From assembly GCF_943181405.1 (NCBI RefSeq), contig NZ_CALPBY010000005.1, positions 310,001 through 374,000 on the forward strand: DNA of 64,000 nucleotides, written 5' to 3'. This document shows positions 57,493 to 64,000 of this stretch, piece after piece; position 1 is the first letter of the stretch, and every line of letters begins with the position of its first letter. The stretch comes from Cellulosimicrobium sp. Marseille-Q4280. GTDB lineage: Bacteria > Actinomycetota > Actinomycetes > Actinomycetales > Cellulomonadaceae. A model generated the notes under the pieces. That model saw only the letters and a program-made list of their open reading frames with translations. It searched no databases and was not told the DNA's origin. A program made the translations under genes and the position numbers.

Positions 57493-58563
57493 ATGAGCAC
57501 CTCGCCCGACGCCGCGGCGTCCCCCAGCCCTCGCCTGTCCGTCCTCGACCTCGTGCCCGTGCGCACGGGCCAGACGAGCCCCCAGGCGGTCCACGCCTCC
57601 CTCGACCTCGTCCGTCTCGCGGACCGGCTCGGGCTCGAGCGCTACTGGTTCGCCGAGCACCACAACATGGCCGCGGTCGCGGCGTCGACGCCCCCGGTGA
57701 TGATCGCGGCGGCCGCGTCGGTGACGGAGCGGATCCGGGTCGGCTCGGGCGGCGTCATGCTGCCGAACCACGCGCCGCTCGTCGTCGCGGAGCAGTTCGC
57801 GGCGCTCGAGGCGATCGCCCCGGGGCGCGTGGACCTGGGGCTCGGGCGCGCGCCGGGCTCGGACCCGGTCGTGACCCAGCTCCTGCGCATCACCGGACCG
57901 ACGGCCGACGTCGACCGCTTCCCGCAGCACGTGACGGACATCCTCGCCCTCATGAGCCCGCAGGGCGCGCAGCTCCGGCTCACGAGCGGCCAGGTGTACG
58001 ACGTCCACGCGACCCCGGCCGCCGAGAGCACGCCCACCGTCTGGCTCCTCGGGTCGAGCGACTACTCGGCCCGGCTCGCCGCCGAGCTCGGCCTGCCGTA
58101 CGTGTTCGCGAACCACTTCTCGGGCCAGGGGATCGACGAGGTCCTCGCGCTCTACCGCGAGGGCTACCGCGCGAGCGAGGCCCACCCGGAGCCGCGCACG
58201 TTCCTCACCGCGAACGTCGTCGTCGCCGAGACCGCGGAGGAGGCCCACGCCCGCGCGCTGCCGCAGCTGCGGATGATGGCGCGCCTGCGGTCCGGTCAGG
58301 CGCTCTCGGCGCTGGAGACCGTCGAGGAGGCGCAGGCCACGCCGCTCGACGCGCTGTCCGAGCAGACCATCGAGGCGATGCGGTCGCGCTGGATCATCGG
58401 GACGCCCGACGACGCAGCGGCGGAGCTTCGCCGGCTCGCCGACCGGCACAGCGTGGACGAGGTCATGGTCGTCCCCGTCGCGGCGTCGCGCGCGGACGAG
58501 CCGCTCGACGCGACCCCGGGCCGCACCCGCACGCTCGAGCTCCTCGTCGGTGCCCTCGGGTAG
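57493..58563 (+). CDS. LLM-class flavin-dependent oxidoreductase (MsnO8 type)
   Basis: 356 residues from ATG 57493. 'LSVLDLVPVRTGQTSPQAVHASLDLVRLADRLGLERYWFAEHHNM' is the hallmark of the luciferase-like MsnO8/YceB subgroup, with 'IRVGSGGVMLPNHAPLVVAEQFAALEAIAPGRVDLGLGRAPGSDP' the flavin-site region. It is a TIM-barrel monooxygenase or reductase using FMN or F420; substrate unknown. Monocistronic or followed by the next gene at 11 bases. Confidence 0.9.
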   Translation: MSTSPDAAASPSPRLSVLDLVPVRTGQTSPQAVHASLDLVRLADRLGLERYWFAEHHNMAAVAASTPPVMIAAAASVTERIRVGSGGVMLPNHAPLVVAEQFAALEAIAPGRVDLGLGRAPGSDPVVTQLLRITGPTADVDRFPQHVTDILALMSPQGAQLRLTSGQVYDVHATPAAESTPTVWLLGSSDYSARLAAELGLPYVFANHFSGQGIDEVLALYREGYRASEAHPEPRTFLTANVVVAETAEEAHARALPQLRMMARLRSGQALSALETVEEAQATPLDALSEQTIEAMRSRWIIGTPDDAAAELRRLADRHSVDEVMVVPVAASRADEPLDATPGRTRTLELLVGALG

Positions 58564-58573
58564 CGTCGCCGCC

Positions 58574-59062
58574 ATGACGACGAAGCTCGACGACGCGTCC
58601 TGGCACTCCGACGGCGAGGGGTTCCCGCCCGAGGCCGGCCCCGAGGCGGGAGCCACGCACATCGGGGTGTTCCTCGCGTGGGCCGTGCTCGGCGGGCACG
58701 TCTCCGACGACCTGGAGGAAGAGTCCGCCGAGGAGCTCGCCGCGCTGCGCGCCCGCGAGCTCACCGGTGGCCGGTTCGTCCACGAGTCGTGCGACGGGAA
58801 GCTCGTCACCGACGACCTCGCCCCCGACGCCACCGCGTTCGCCCTCGCGTACTACGCCGGGGACGACGAGGACGAGGACGACGGCGGCCTCTACCTCGAG
58901 GACTACGTGGACTCCGTCAGCCCGGGCGACGGCGAGCCCGAGGACGTCTACCGCGTGCCGGACACGTGGGAGACGTACGACCTCGTCGGCCCGCTGATCG
59001 ACGCGCGGTTCTCGCAGTGGCAGGACGAGGGCCGGCCTGCTGTCCTGCGTCAGCGGTCCTGA
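58574..59062 (+). CDS. conserved hypothetical acidic protein (DUF7832-like)
   Basis: 162 residues from ATG 58574. Starts 'MTTKLDDASWHSDGEGFPPE' followed by 'GATHIGVFLAWAVLGGHVS', a pattern I associate with the DUF7832 family. Very acidic middle ('AGDDEDEDDGGLYLEDYVDSV') and 'WETYDLVGPLIDARFSQWQ' near the end. No signal peptide. The family sometimes appears with immunity-type proteins, but no toxin partner is seen here. Function unknown. Confidence 0.7.
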   Translation: MTTKLDDASWHSDGEGFPPEAGPEAGATHIGVFLAWAVLGGHVSDDLEEESAEELAALRARELTGGRFVHESCDGKLVTDDLAPDATAFALAYYAGDDEDEDDGGLYLEDYVDSVSPGDGEPEDVYRVPDTWETYDLVGPLIDARFSQWQDEGRPAVLRQRS

Positions 59063-59105
59063 CCGGGCGTCGTCACTCTGCCGCCCTTCCTCGCCGATCG
59101 GTGAT

Positions 59106-59125
59106 GGACTAGCCTGACTTAGTCC
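59106..59125. promoter_or_regulatory. candidate operator of the toxin-antitoxin operon
   Basis: GGACTA (59106-59111) and TAGTCC (59120-59125) are inverted with an 8-base spacer, 36 bases before the antitoxin start. Phd/YefM antitoxins bind palindromes at this position. Confidence 0.55.
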
Positions 59126-59160
59126 GCCTGGTCCAGTCCCGTTCTCGGCGCGGAGGCACC

Positions 59161-59403
59161 ATGAAGACCGTCAATGTCCACGAGGCGAAGACCCACCTGT
59201 CGCGCCTGCTCGCCGAGGTCGAGGCAGGCGAGGAGATCGTCATCGCCCGCGCCGGGAGACCGGTGGCCCGCCTCACGGCGGCTTCGCCCGCCACACCTGC
59301 GGAACGGCGGCTCGGGTTCTTCCGGGGCCGCACCACGGTCCCTGACGACTTCGACACGTGGGGGCAGGACGAGATCGTCGCGATGTTCGAGGGGACCGAG
59401 TGA
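59161..59403 (+). CDS. Phd/YefM-type antitoxin
   Basis: 80 residues. 'MKTVNVHEAKTHLSRLLAEVEAGEEIVIARAGRPVARL' is the DNA-binding N-domain of Phd/YefM antitoxins; the C-terminal part ('RRLGFFRGRTTVPDDFDTWGQDEIVAMFEG') is the toxin-neutralising tail. Binds the toxin and autorepresses. GTGA overlap with the toxin gene. Confidence 0.93.
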   Translation: MKTVNVHEAKTHLSRLLAEVEAGEEIVIARAGRPVARLTAASPATPAERRLGFFRGRTTVPDDFDTWGQDEIVAMFEGTE

Positions 59404-59786
59404 GGATCCTGCTGGACACGCATCTGCTGCTGTGGGCGGGCGACGAGGTAGACCGCCTGCCACGCGGGGCTCGCGACCTTCTGGCCGACCCGGACGTCGA
59501 GCCGTGGTTCAGCGCGGCCAGCATCTGGGAGATCAGCATCAAGCACGCCCGGAGACGGGCGGACTTCAGCGTCGAGCCCGGCCCTTTCCGTCAGGCACTC
59601 CTCGGAGCAGGCTTCGTCGAGCTCGCCGTGACGGGTGCCCACGCCGCCGCCGTCGCCGCACTCCCACCGGTCCACCGCGACCCGATCGACCGGTTGCTCG
59701 TCGCACAGGCGGTCAGCGAAGGCGTCCAGCTCCTGACGCACGACGCCGTTCTCGGCCGTTACCCCGGCCCGATCCGGGTCGTCTGA
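59400..59786 (+). CDS. PIN-domain toxin (VapC family)
   Basis: 128 residues from GTG 59400. Acidic catalytic residues of a PIN nuclease are visible: Asp6 ('RILLDTHLLLW'), Glu44 ('SIWEIS'), Asp94/Asp97 ('HRDPIDRLLVAQA') and Asp115 ('LLTHDAVLG'). Mg-dependent ribonuclease expected to cut tRNA or rRNA when not bound by the antitoxin. The metallo-hydrolase gene starts one base after its stop, an unusual third member. Confidence 0.93.
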   Translation: MRILLDTHLLLWAGDEVDRLPRGARDLLADPDVEPWFSAASIWEISIKHARRRADFSVEPGPFRQALLGAGFVELAVTGAHAAAVAALPPVHRDPIDRLLVAQAVSEGVQLLTHDAVLGRYPGPIRVV

Positions 59787-59787
59787 G

Positions 59788-60723
59788 ATGACCGCACCCC
59801 GACGCGTCACCCGGATCGCCTCCGCCGTGCGCGCCGACAACCCTGGACCCATGACGCTCGACGGCACGCGCTCGTACGTCCTGCGCGCGCCCGGTGCCGA
59901 CGCGTGCGTCGTCGTGGACCCTGGGCCCGACGACACGACTCACCTCGACGCGCTCGCCGCGGCCGGGCCGGTCGCCCTCGTGCTCGTCACGCACCGCCAC
60001 GCCGACCACACCGCGGGGTCGGCCCGCCTGCACGCCCTCACGGGCGCGCCGGTCCGCGCGGCCGACCCGGTGCACTGCCACGGAGGCCGGCCGCTCGTCG
60101 ACGGCGAGACGATCGACGTCGCCGGTGTGCGCATCGCCGTGCTCGCCACGCCGGGTCACACCGCGGACTCCGTCTGCCTGGTCCTGCCCGACGACGGCCC
60201 GGTCATCACCGAGGCCGAGGCACCCGGGCACGACGCACGCGCGGACGCGGCCACCGAGGCCGGGGCACGGTCGGGCACGGTGCTCACGGGTGCCACGGTC
60301 CTCACGGGTGACACGATCCTCGGGCAGGGCACGACCGTCATCGCCGAGCCGGACGGGTCGCTCGGCCGCTACCTCGCGAGCCTGGACCGGCTGGGCGCGC
60401 TCGTCGTGCACCGGCGCGTCATCGGGCTCCCGGGTCACGGCCCGGTGATCGACGACCTCGGTGAGCGGGTGCGCGCGTACCGGGCCCACCGGCTCGAACG
60501 GCTCGCGCAGGTGCGGGCCGCGCTCGCGACGCTCGGCCTCGCGCCGGGCGACGAGTTCGCGGCCGAGCGCGTGACCGCGCACGTCTACGCGGACGTCGAC
60601 CCGTCCGTGCTCGGAGCGGCCCGGCAGAGCGTCCTGGCGCAGCTCGCGTTCCTCGCCGAGGTGGACCGGCGCGCACGCCCACCGCGCCGCGGGCCGTCGG
60701 GAGTGCGGCAGCGCGACACCTGA
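59788..60723 (+). CDS. metallo-beta-lactamase-fold hydrolase (LACTB2-like)
   Basis: 311 residues. Metal site 'VTHRHADHTAG' (about 71), 'TPGHTADSVCLVLPDDG', 'GATVLTGDTILG' and 'VIGLPGHGPVID' supply the ligands; a C-terminal winged-helix-like part ('FAAERVTAHVYADVDPSVLGAARQSVLAQLAFL') matches LACTB2, a single-strand endoribonuclease in mammals. A 35-residue Asp/Ala/Thr-rich insert (about 145-175) separates motifs. It begins one base after the VapC stop, so it may be read from the toxin-antitoxin promoter. Hydrolase of RNA or a thioester are both possible. Confidence 0.87.
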   Translation: MTAPRRVTRIASAVRADNPGPMTLDGTRSYVLRAPGADACVVVDPGPDDTTHLDALAAAGPVALVLVTHRHADHTAGSARLHALTGAPVRAADPVHCHGGRPLVDGETIDVAGVRIAVLATPGHTADSVCLVLPDDGPVITEAEAPGHDARADAATEAGARSGTVLTGATVLTGDTILGQGTTVIAEPDGSLGRYLASLDRLGALVVHRRVIGLPGHGPVIDDLGERVRAYRAHRLERLAQVRAALATLGLAPGDEFAAERVTAHVYADVDPSVLGAARQSVLAQLAFLAEVDRRARPPRRGPSGVRQRDT

Positions 60724-60752
60724 GTGTCCGAGGCGCGCGGCACGATGGGGGC

Positions 60753-61634
60753 ATGACGACACCTCGGCTCGGCATCGCCTACGTCCCCACGCACCCTCCG
60801 GAGACGCTGCGCGCGCTCGCGACGGGCGCGGAGGCCACCGGACTCGACGACCTGTGGGTGTGGGAGGACTGCTTCAAGCAGAGCGGTCTCGCGTCCGCGG
60901 CGGCGGCACTCGCCTGGACGAACCACGTTCGCGTCGGGCTCGGGCTCATGCCGGCGCCCCTGCGGAGTACGGCGATCACCGCGATGGAGGTCGCGAACCT
61001 CGGGCGCATGTTCCCCGGGCGGTTCGTCGCGGGCGTCGGGCACGGCGTCCAGGAGTGGATGGGGCAGGCGGGCGTCCGGGTGTCGTCGCCGCTGACGCTC
61101 CTGCGCGAGCACACCGTCGCCCTGCGCGCCCTGCTCGCGGGCGAGGAGGTCACGACGTCGGGCCGGTACGTGACGCTGGACCGCGTGCGTCTCGACTGGC
61201 CGCCGACCGAGCCGGTCCCGCTGTGGCTCGGCGGAGTCGGTCCGCGGTCGGTCGCGCTCGCGGGCGAGCTCGGCGACGGACTGATCCTCGCCAACGCGTT
61301 CACGCCCGCCGAGGTCCGCGAGACGGTGGACGCCGTCCGGGCTGCGGCGCGAGACGCGGGGCGCCCGGACCCTGACGTGCACGCGACCCTCATCGCGGCG
61401 ACGGGATCCGGCGCGCAGGAGCGGGTCGACCGCGAGGTGCCGACGTGGGGCCGGGAGGCAGGGATCGGCATCGGGGCGGGCGGCGACGCGCGCGCGATCG
61501 CCGACGGCGTGCTCGCCCTCGCGGGCGCCGGGGCGACCGCCGTCGCGGTGCAGCCCACCGCCGACGAACCGGACCTCGACGCGTTCGTCCGGTTCCTCGG
61601 CGAGGAGGTCCGGCCGCTCGTCGTCGCGGGCTGA
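60753..61634 (+). CDS. LLM-class, F420-dependent-type oxidoreductase
   Basis: 293 residues. 'LGIAYVPTHPPETLRALATGAEATGLDDLWVWEDCFKQSGLASAAAALAWTNHVRVGLGLMPAPLRSTAITAMEVANLGRMFPGRF' and 'VPLWLGGVGPRSVALAGELGDGLIL' are hallmarks of F420-dependent LLM enzymes. TIM-barrel fold; hydride transfer with reduced F420. Substrate unknown. 29 bases after the metallo-hydrolase on the same strand. Confidence 0.9.
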   Translation: MTTPRLGIAYVPTHPPETLRALATGAEATGLDDLWVWEDCFKQSGLASAAAALAWTNHVRVGLGLMPAPLRSTAITAMEVANLGRMFPGRFVAGVGHGVQEWMGQAGVRVSSPLTLLREHTVALRALLAGEEVTTSGRYVTLDRVRLDWPPTEPVPLWLGGVGPRSVALAGELGDGLILANAFTPAEVRETVDAVRAAARDAGRPDPDVHATLIAATGSGAQERVDREVPTWGREAGIGIGAGGDARAIADGVLALAGAGATAVAVQPTADEPDLDAFVRFLGEEVRPLVVAG

Positions 61635-61647
61635 GGACCGGCTGGCC

Positions 61648-61950
61648 TCAGCGTCCGGTGTGCGCCAGTGCCCGACGCCGCTCGCGCACCCCGTGCACGA
61701 CGGCGGCCGTCGCGCACACGAGCGCCACCAGGGCGACGGCGAGGAGGAGACGCGAGGGGAAGGCGGCGTAGAGGTCGGTCACCTCGGCCACCGGGATGCC
61801 CCAGTCCGTCACGATCTCCCGGGCCTCGGTCGCGAGACCCCCGACACGACCCGGAACGAGCGCGACGGCTCCGAGGACCCAGCCGAGCAGCTCCCCGAGC
61901 AGTGCGGGCACGGAGTAGGCACTGGTCAGAGAGGGGATCACGCGGCCCAC
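61648..61950 (-). CDS. small two-helix membrane protein
   Basis: 100 residues from GTG 61950; shorter GTG starts exist. Two hydrophobic stretches ('PALLGELLGWVLGAVALVPG' and 'LLLAVALVALVCATAAVVHGV') flank a 30-residue loop, ending in a basic tail RERRRALAHTGR. No family seen. Convergent with the F420 oxidoreductase gene. Confidence 0.55.
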   Translation of the reverse strand: MGRVIPSLTSAYSVPALLGELLGWVLGAVALVPGRVGGLATEAREIVTDWGIPVAEVTDLYAAFPSRLLLAVALVALVCATAAVVHGVRERRRALAHTGR

Positions 61951-62031
61951 CCTATCGGCTCACCGGAGGACGAACCAGGGCAAAGCTCCGCCCGCACGCG
62001 CCCGTTCGCGACGGACTTCACGGGCGGACGA

Positions 62032-63198
62032 TCAGTGCAGCGTCATGGCGAAGCACAGCGCGATGCCGTTGTCACCGCGGTCGAACGGCGGGTAGGGCAG
62101 CACGGCGCGGAAGCCGAGGGATCGGTAGAGCGTGATCGCGCTCGGCTGCCGGATGCCGGTCTCCAGGAGCAGCGCCGTCGCACCACGACGGCGCGCCTCG
62201 CGCTCGACCTCCGCCATGAGCAGCCGGGCGACACCGGCACCACGAGCCGACTCGCGGACGAAGACCTTCTTCACCTCGAGCGCCTCCGCGTGGCGGTCGG
62301 GCGCACCGGCCGTCGCGCGCTGCAGCGACGCGCAGCCGAGCGGTTCGTCGCCGCGCCAGGCGACGAACGTCGCGACGGAAGCGGCGCCGAGACGGGCGTC
62401 CACGGCGTCGAACCCGCCCGCGGCCTCCAGCCCGGCGAACAGCTCCGGGTAGAGGACCGCCGACGACGTGTCGTGCATCTCGCGGCGCAGCGCGGACGCC
62501 TCGGGGTCGTCCCACGGCACCGCTCGCACCTCGATCCCGGCGCGCTCATCCGGGCCGGCAGCACGTCGGTCGTACCCACCGCTGCCGAGGCCTCGCGGTC
62601 CGAGCGTTCCGGTGCGCGCGACGTCACGAGACGACCGCCGTCGCGCCGTGGCCCCGTCACCGTCCGCCGCTCCGTCGAGGTCGAGCGCGAAGCACCGGGA
62701 GAGCGGGTCACCGGCGTAGTGGCCGTAGGACTCGGTCGGGAGGTAGCCGAGGTCGAGGTAGAGGTCGATCGACTCCGGCTGCCGCGTGCCGGTCTCGAGC
62801 ACGAGGCGCCGCAGGCCGAGCGCGGCGGCGTGCTCGTGCACTGCACCCATCGCGGTCCGTGCGTGCCCGCGCCCCCGGTGCTGGGGCAGGACGAAGAGGC
62901 GCTTCACCTCGCCGGTCGACGGCGCGTGGTGTCCGCCGCGACCATCGGGCGTCCCGGAGACGTCGCGCAGCGCGACGCACGCCACGGGCTCCGTCCCGTC
63001 ACGCACGACGAGCGCCGCGAGGAGCTCCGCTGCGTCGAAGGCACCGCTGTCGGGCTCGCCGTAGCGTTCCGCGAGCTCGGCCTGCTGGCGCGCGAACAGG
63101 GCGAGCGCGTCGGCGTCGTCCCCGGGTACCGGGACCACGGTGACACCCGCCGACCCGACGGCCGACGCGCCGTCGGCCGTGCGAGCGACGACGCTCAC
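62032..63198 (-). CDS. tandem double-GNAT acetyltransferase
   Basis: 388 residues with two complete GNAT domains. Domain 1 (about 10-170): '[65 protein letters not shown]' ending '[10 protein letters not shown]'. Domain 2 (about 225-388): '[64 protein letters not shown]' ending 'ALCFAMTLH'. The parallel wording shows internal duplication. Acetyl-CoA-dependent; acceptor unknown. GTG 63198 overlaps the purQ stop, so it is translated with purine genes. Confidence 0.88.
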   Translation of the reverse strand: MSVVARTADGASAVGSAGVTVVPVPGDDADALALFARQQAELAERYGEPDSGAFDAAELLAALVVRDGTEPVACVALRDVSGTPDGRGGHHAPSTGEVKRLFVLPQHRGRGHARTAMGAVHEHAAALGLRRLVLETGTRQPESIDLYLDLGYLPTESYGHYAGDPLSRCFALDLDGAADGDGATARRRSSRDVARTGTLGPRGLGSGGYDRRAAGPDERAGIEVRAVPWDDPEASALRREMHDTSSAVLYPELFAGLEAAGGFDAVDARLGAASVATFVAWRGDEPLGCASLQRATAGAPDRHAEALEVKKVFVRESARGAGVARLLMAEVEREARRRGATALLLETGIRQPSAITLYRSLGFRAVLPYPPFDRGDNGIALCFAMTLH

Positions 63199-63917
63199 GC
63201 GTGGACGAGCGCGCTCAGCACCGAGGTGAAGAAGCCGAGCCCGTCCGTGCCCGCGCGCGGGCCGGCCTCCGAGGCCGGACCGAAGCCGGCCTCGACGGCG
63301 TGCTCCGGGTGCGGCATGAGACCCACCACGTTGCCTGCGGCGTTCGAGATGCCCGCGATGTTGCGGCGCGAACCGTTCGGGTTCCAGCCGTCGTAGCGGA
63401 ACACGACGCGACCCTCGGCCTCGAGCTCGTCGAGCGTGCGGTCGTCGGCGACGAACTGCCCGTCCTGGTTCTTCAGCGGGATCGTGATGCGCTGGCCGGC
63501 GGAGTAGTCGCGCGTCCACGCGGTGTCCGCGTTCTCGACGACGAGGACCTGCTCGCGGCAGACGAAGTGCAGGTGGTCGTTCTTGATCATCGAACCCGGC
63601 AGCAGGTGGGCCTCGGTGAGGACCTGGAAGCCGTTGCAGATGCCGAGCACCGGGAGCCCGCCCTGCGCGGCGTCCACGAGGGTCTCCATCACGGGCGCGA
63701 AGCGGCTGATCGCCCCGGCACGCAGGTAGTCGCCGTAGGAGAAGCCGCCCGGGAGGACGACCGCGTCGACGTCGTGCAGGTCGGCGTCCGCGTGCCAGAG
63801 CGCGACGGGCTCGCCGCCGGCGAGGCGGACGGCGCGCGCCGCGTCGCGGTCGTCGAGCGTGCCGGGGAAGGTGACGACGCCGACCCGCGCCGTCGCGAGG
63901 GAGGTGGCCCCGGTCAT
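63195..63917 (-). CDS. purQ: phosphoribosylformylglycinamidine synthase, glutaminase subunit
   Basis: 240 residues. Class I glutamine amidotransferase with nucleophile Cys94 in '[10 protein letters not shown]' and the His/Glu pair in '[15 protein letters not shown]'. N-terminal '[34 protein letters not shown]' is PurQ specific. Supplies ammonia to PurL for FGAM formation in purine synthesis, as part of the PurSQL complex. Overlaps purS by one base (TGATG). Confidence 0.96.
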   Translation of the reverse strand: MTGATSLATARVGVVTFPGTLDDRDAARAVRLAGGEPVALWHADADLHDVDAVVLPGGFSYGDYLRAGAISRFAPVMETLVDAAQGGLPVLGICNGFQVLTEAHLLPGSMIKNDHLHFVCREQVLVVENADTAWTRDYSAGQRITIPLKNQDGQFVADDRTLDELEAEGRVVFRYDGWNPNGSRRNIAGISNAAGNVVGLMPHPEHAVEAGFGPASEAGPRAGTDGLGFFTSVLSALVHA

Positions 63918-64000
63918 CAGGCGAGCCCCTCGGAGGCGATCGTGCCGGCCGCGTCGGTCGCGGCGTCGGCAACGCGGACGACGTCCTCGATCACGGGGTT
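63917..64000 (-). CDS. purS: PurS, C-terminal part (cut by window edge)
   Basis: 27 residues visible: '[20 protein letters not shown]' then IASEGLA and stop. 'NPVIED' is the conserved end of PurS, the small subunit of FGAM synthase; the tail beyond it is an extension. Position directly before purQ confirms the identity. The N-terminal part lies right of the window. Confidence 0.85.
   Translation of the reverse strand, partial: NPVIEDVVRVADAATDAAGTIASEGLA

Overview
The window is a stretch of very GC-rich chromosome with tightly packed genes, many GTG starts, and frequent 4-base ATGA/GTGA overlaps between consecutive genes. An F420-type LLM oxidoreductase, a QsdR-type regulator, an ECF42 sigma factor with its YCII partner, an LAXTG (class E sortase) surface protein and a rhodanese-metZ pair all point to an actinobacterium, probably Micrococcales (Cellulomonas / Cellulosimicrobium / Isoptericola type). 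The genus is inference. No rRNA, tRNA, CRISPR array, prophage or complete insertion sequence was recognised.

Layout. 1-5.9 kb: acyl-CoA metabolism. A partial acyl-CoA dehydrogenase diverges from a QsdR-type regulator across a palindrome. A thioesterase follows, then a three-gene operon (APH-type kinase, ACAD10/11-like dehydrogenase, acyl-CoA ligase) behind a TetR-type operator. 5.9-14.7 kb: accessory, envelope-related region with looser gene packing. It holds an LAXTG repeat protein, a two-component system, a secreted protein coupled to a lipoprotein, small membrane or secreted proteins, and four copies of an intergenic palindromic repeat. 14.7-17.5 kb: methyltransferase and ECF42/YCII module. 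17.5-25.7 kb: a five-gene branched-chain-amino-acid-type ABC transporter (livGFHM plus binding protein), then two SDRs, a quinone-oxidoreductase-like enzyme and a TetR regulator. Both promoters carry the same 17-bp motif seen at 1.73 kb, so a single TetR regulon joining uptake and acyl-CoA breakdown is likely.

25.7-32 kb: LysR/EamA divergent pair, APC permease, and small membrane, NUDIX and DUF2599 proteins. 32-39.3 kb: beta-oxidation-like locus. A TetR-acyl-CoA oxidase operon diverges from thiolase, high-molecular-weight FabG and MaoC hydratase, a gene set resembling mycobacterial fadE5/fadA2/fabG4/htdX. 39.3-42.3 kb: GNAT, alkylsulfatase, CsbD. 42.4-46 kb: sulfur metabolism. A cysteine-desulfurase-like gene lies behind a SAM-IV-type riboswitch, and back to back with it a rhodanese-metZ operon lies behind a SAM-I (S-box) riboswitch.

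46-64 kb: methyltransferase, VOC protein, complete recCBD operon, RidA, two LLM oxidoreductases, a Phd/VapC toxin-antitoxin pair followed directly by a metallo-hydrolase, and at the right edge purS(partial)-purQ followed by a double-GNAT protein.

The most interesting signals are the paired SAM riboswitches of different classes, the three-site TetR regulon around an ACAD10/11-like kinase/dehydrogenase pair, the interspersed palindromic repeats of the accessory region, the secreted-protein/lipoprotein pair, and a short DNA repeat found in frame inside linkers of two unrelated proteins.
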